A DNA stretch of 64,000 nt from Nocardia shimofusensis NBRC 100134 (GTDB taxonomy: Bacteria; Actinomycetota; Actinomycetes; Mycobacteriales; Mycobacteriaceae): assembly GCF_001613125.1 (NCBI RefSeq), contig NZ_BDBT01000002.1:124001-188000 (forward strand), read 5' to 3'. The notes below the pieces were generated by a model. The model worked only from the letters and a program-made list of their open reading frames with translations. It was not told the DNA's origin and ran no database searches. Made by a program: the position numbers and the translations under genes. Shown here one piece after another: positions 63,231 through 64,000 of the stretch (position 1 is the stretch's first letter; each line of letters opens with the position of its first letter).

Positions 63231-63907
63231 CCACCCACAGCGGTGACCTCACCGCACACCGTTCGCGCACCGTCGAGGTGGACGCCGTTCTGTTCGACAT
63301 GGACGGCACGCTGGTGGATTCGCACGCCTCGATCCGGGAGACGTGGACCGCTTTCGCGTACCGCCATCGGCTCGATCCCGCGGTCGTGTACGCGGCGCTG
63401 CCCGGGCGAACCGCGCAGGCCATCGTCCGCGCGGTGCTGCCGTCGGCGTCGCAGGACGATGTGGACGTCGAAGTGCGGTGGATCCGTCATCGTGAACAAC
63501 ACACGCGAGCGGCGGTGCGTCCTATTCCCGGTGCGGCGGCGCTGGTCTCGGCACTTGCCCCGAACCGGTGGGCGGTGGTGACCGCCGCCTCCGCCACGAT
63601 GATGCGCAGGCGGCTGGCCGCGGCCGGTCTGCCCGAACCCGAGCACACGGTCACCGCCGACGACCCGGTCGGCAGCAAGCCCGCGCCGGACGGGTATCTG
63701 CGGGCGGCGGCGCTGCTGTCGGTTCCGCCCACGCGCTGCGTGGTGATCGAGGACTCGACGGCCGGCCTGCTGGCGGGCCACCGTGCGGGCAGCTTCTGCA
63801 TCGCGATCGGCGCCGAGGAGGGGCCCGCCGACGCCCGCGTCGACGATCTGACCGCGGTCACCGCGACCGTATCCGGCGAGCGCATCCTGCTGCGGGTCGC
63901 AGGATGA
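63227..63907 (+). CDS. HAD-family phosphatase
   Basis: A 226-residue HAD hydrolase: nucleophile Asp24 and Asp26 in VLFDMDGTLVDS, motif II Thr in VTAAS, Lys in GSKPAPDGY and motif IV VVIEDSTAGLLAG. Phosphatases of this type (VldH/ValO-like) release cyclitol phosphate in C7-cyclitol pathways, which fits the adjacent kinase. GTG 63227 overlaps the LLM stop; its own stop overlaps the next ATG. Confidence 0.86.
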   Translation: MTTHSGDLTAHRSRTVEVDAVLFDMDGTLVDSHASIRETWTAFAYRHRLDPAVVYAALPGRTAQAIVRAVLPSASQDDVDVEVRWIRHREQHTRAAVRPIPGAAALVSALAPNRWAVVTAASATMMRRRLAAAGLPEPEHTVTADDPVGSKPAPDGYLRAAALLSVPPTRCVVIEDSTAGLLAGHRAGSFCIAIGAEEGPADARVDDLTAVTATVSGERILLRVAG

Positions 63908-64000
63908 GCACTCGCACGGCCGTCGACGTCGGCGGTACCTGGCTGCGGATCCGTGTGGGCGACAGCGCGGTACTGCGCCACCCGGCGCCCAGCCGGATTC
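63904..64000 (+). CDS. ROK-family kinase (partial, N-terminus only)
   Basis: The first 32 residues, MSTRTAVDVGGTWLRIRVGD and following, show the ROK/glucokinase phosphate motif DxGGTxxR. ATG 63904 overlaps the HAD stop (ATGA). In acarbose and validamycin pathways the cyclitol 7-kinase (AcbM, ValC) is a ROK/glucokinase relative, so this is probably the cyclitol kinase. The rest lies past the window. Confidence 0.72.
   Translation, partial: MSTRTAVDVGGTWLRIRVGDSAVLRHPAPSRI

Overview
The window is high-GC DNA from a mycolic-acid actinomycete. A Nocardia or close relative fits best. Supporting signs are the gene order shared with two separate Mycobacterium tuberculosis neighbourhoods (mprA-mprB-pepD-moaB2 / mscL / FmdB / 5-FTHF cyclo-ligase / galU / moeA-type glp / rimJ / glpR, and purN-purH-DUF6350-DUF5336-sucD-sucC-M23 peptidase-pcrA-chorismate mutase-pgi), tandem MspA/Nfp-type porins, a conservon and GTG-rich starts. 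The species cannot be fixed from the sequence alone.

Layout: (1) 1-3175 is the end of an aromatic-carotenoid operon on the minus strand (frameshifted lycopene-cyclase remnant, crtT-like methyltransferase, crtU, Rieske protein), ending beside a tRNA-Ala(CGC). (2) 3378-17217 is conserved cell-envelope, division and stress core: Glp/GlpR divisome pair, rimJ, galU, cyclo-ligase, FmdB zinc ribbon, SAF protein, MscL, two MspA-like porins, MoaB2, and the PepD-MprB-MprA envelope-stress module. (3) 17587-23171 is a conservon (sensor kinase, roadblock, DUF742, GTPase) followed by an MHYT membrane protein and a coiled-coil protein. (4) 23574-26590 is a divergent zinc-starvation locus: CobW-like protein + L31B + L32 on one side, L28 + L33 + S14 + S18 on the other, all without zinc-binding CxxC pairs, with two Zur-box-like palindromes between. 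A 41-bp tandem duplication between L33 and S14 has produced two 13-residue mini-ORFs. (5) 26938-33792 is an accessory cassette: FabH-like ketosynthase, AvrD-like protein, P-loop protein with a broken Walker A, MFS exporter with a ~560-residue disordered tail, and an intact P-loop paralogue. (6) 33883-53482 returns to core genes, several with striking low-complexity tails. (7) 53580-64000 holds a PRK/uridine-kinase-like protein, a TetR repressor and, divergent from it, a C7-cyclitol biosynthetic operon that runs off the right edge.

Two parts look least described. The first is the FabH/AvrD/NTPase/MFS/NTPase cassette. By analogy with syringolide (AvrD) and gamma-butyrolactone (AfsA) chemistry it may make and export a small lipid-like signal. 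The second is the 55.2-64 kb operon: sugar-phosphate cyclase of the 2-epi-5-epi-valiolone synthase type, FabH-like acyltransferase with a rearranged active site, exporter, three dehydrogenases, VOC epimerase, LLM F420-type oxidoreductase, HAD phosphatase and ROK kinase. Most of its genes are joined by ATGA/GTGA overlaps and a TetR repressor diverges from it. No aminotransferase or glycosyltransferase is visible, so the product may be an acylated, non-aminated cyclitol, or the missing enzymes may lie beyond base 64000.

All assignments come from reading motifs and gene context; no database search was possible.
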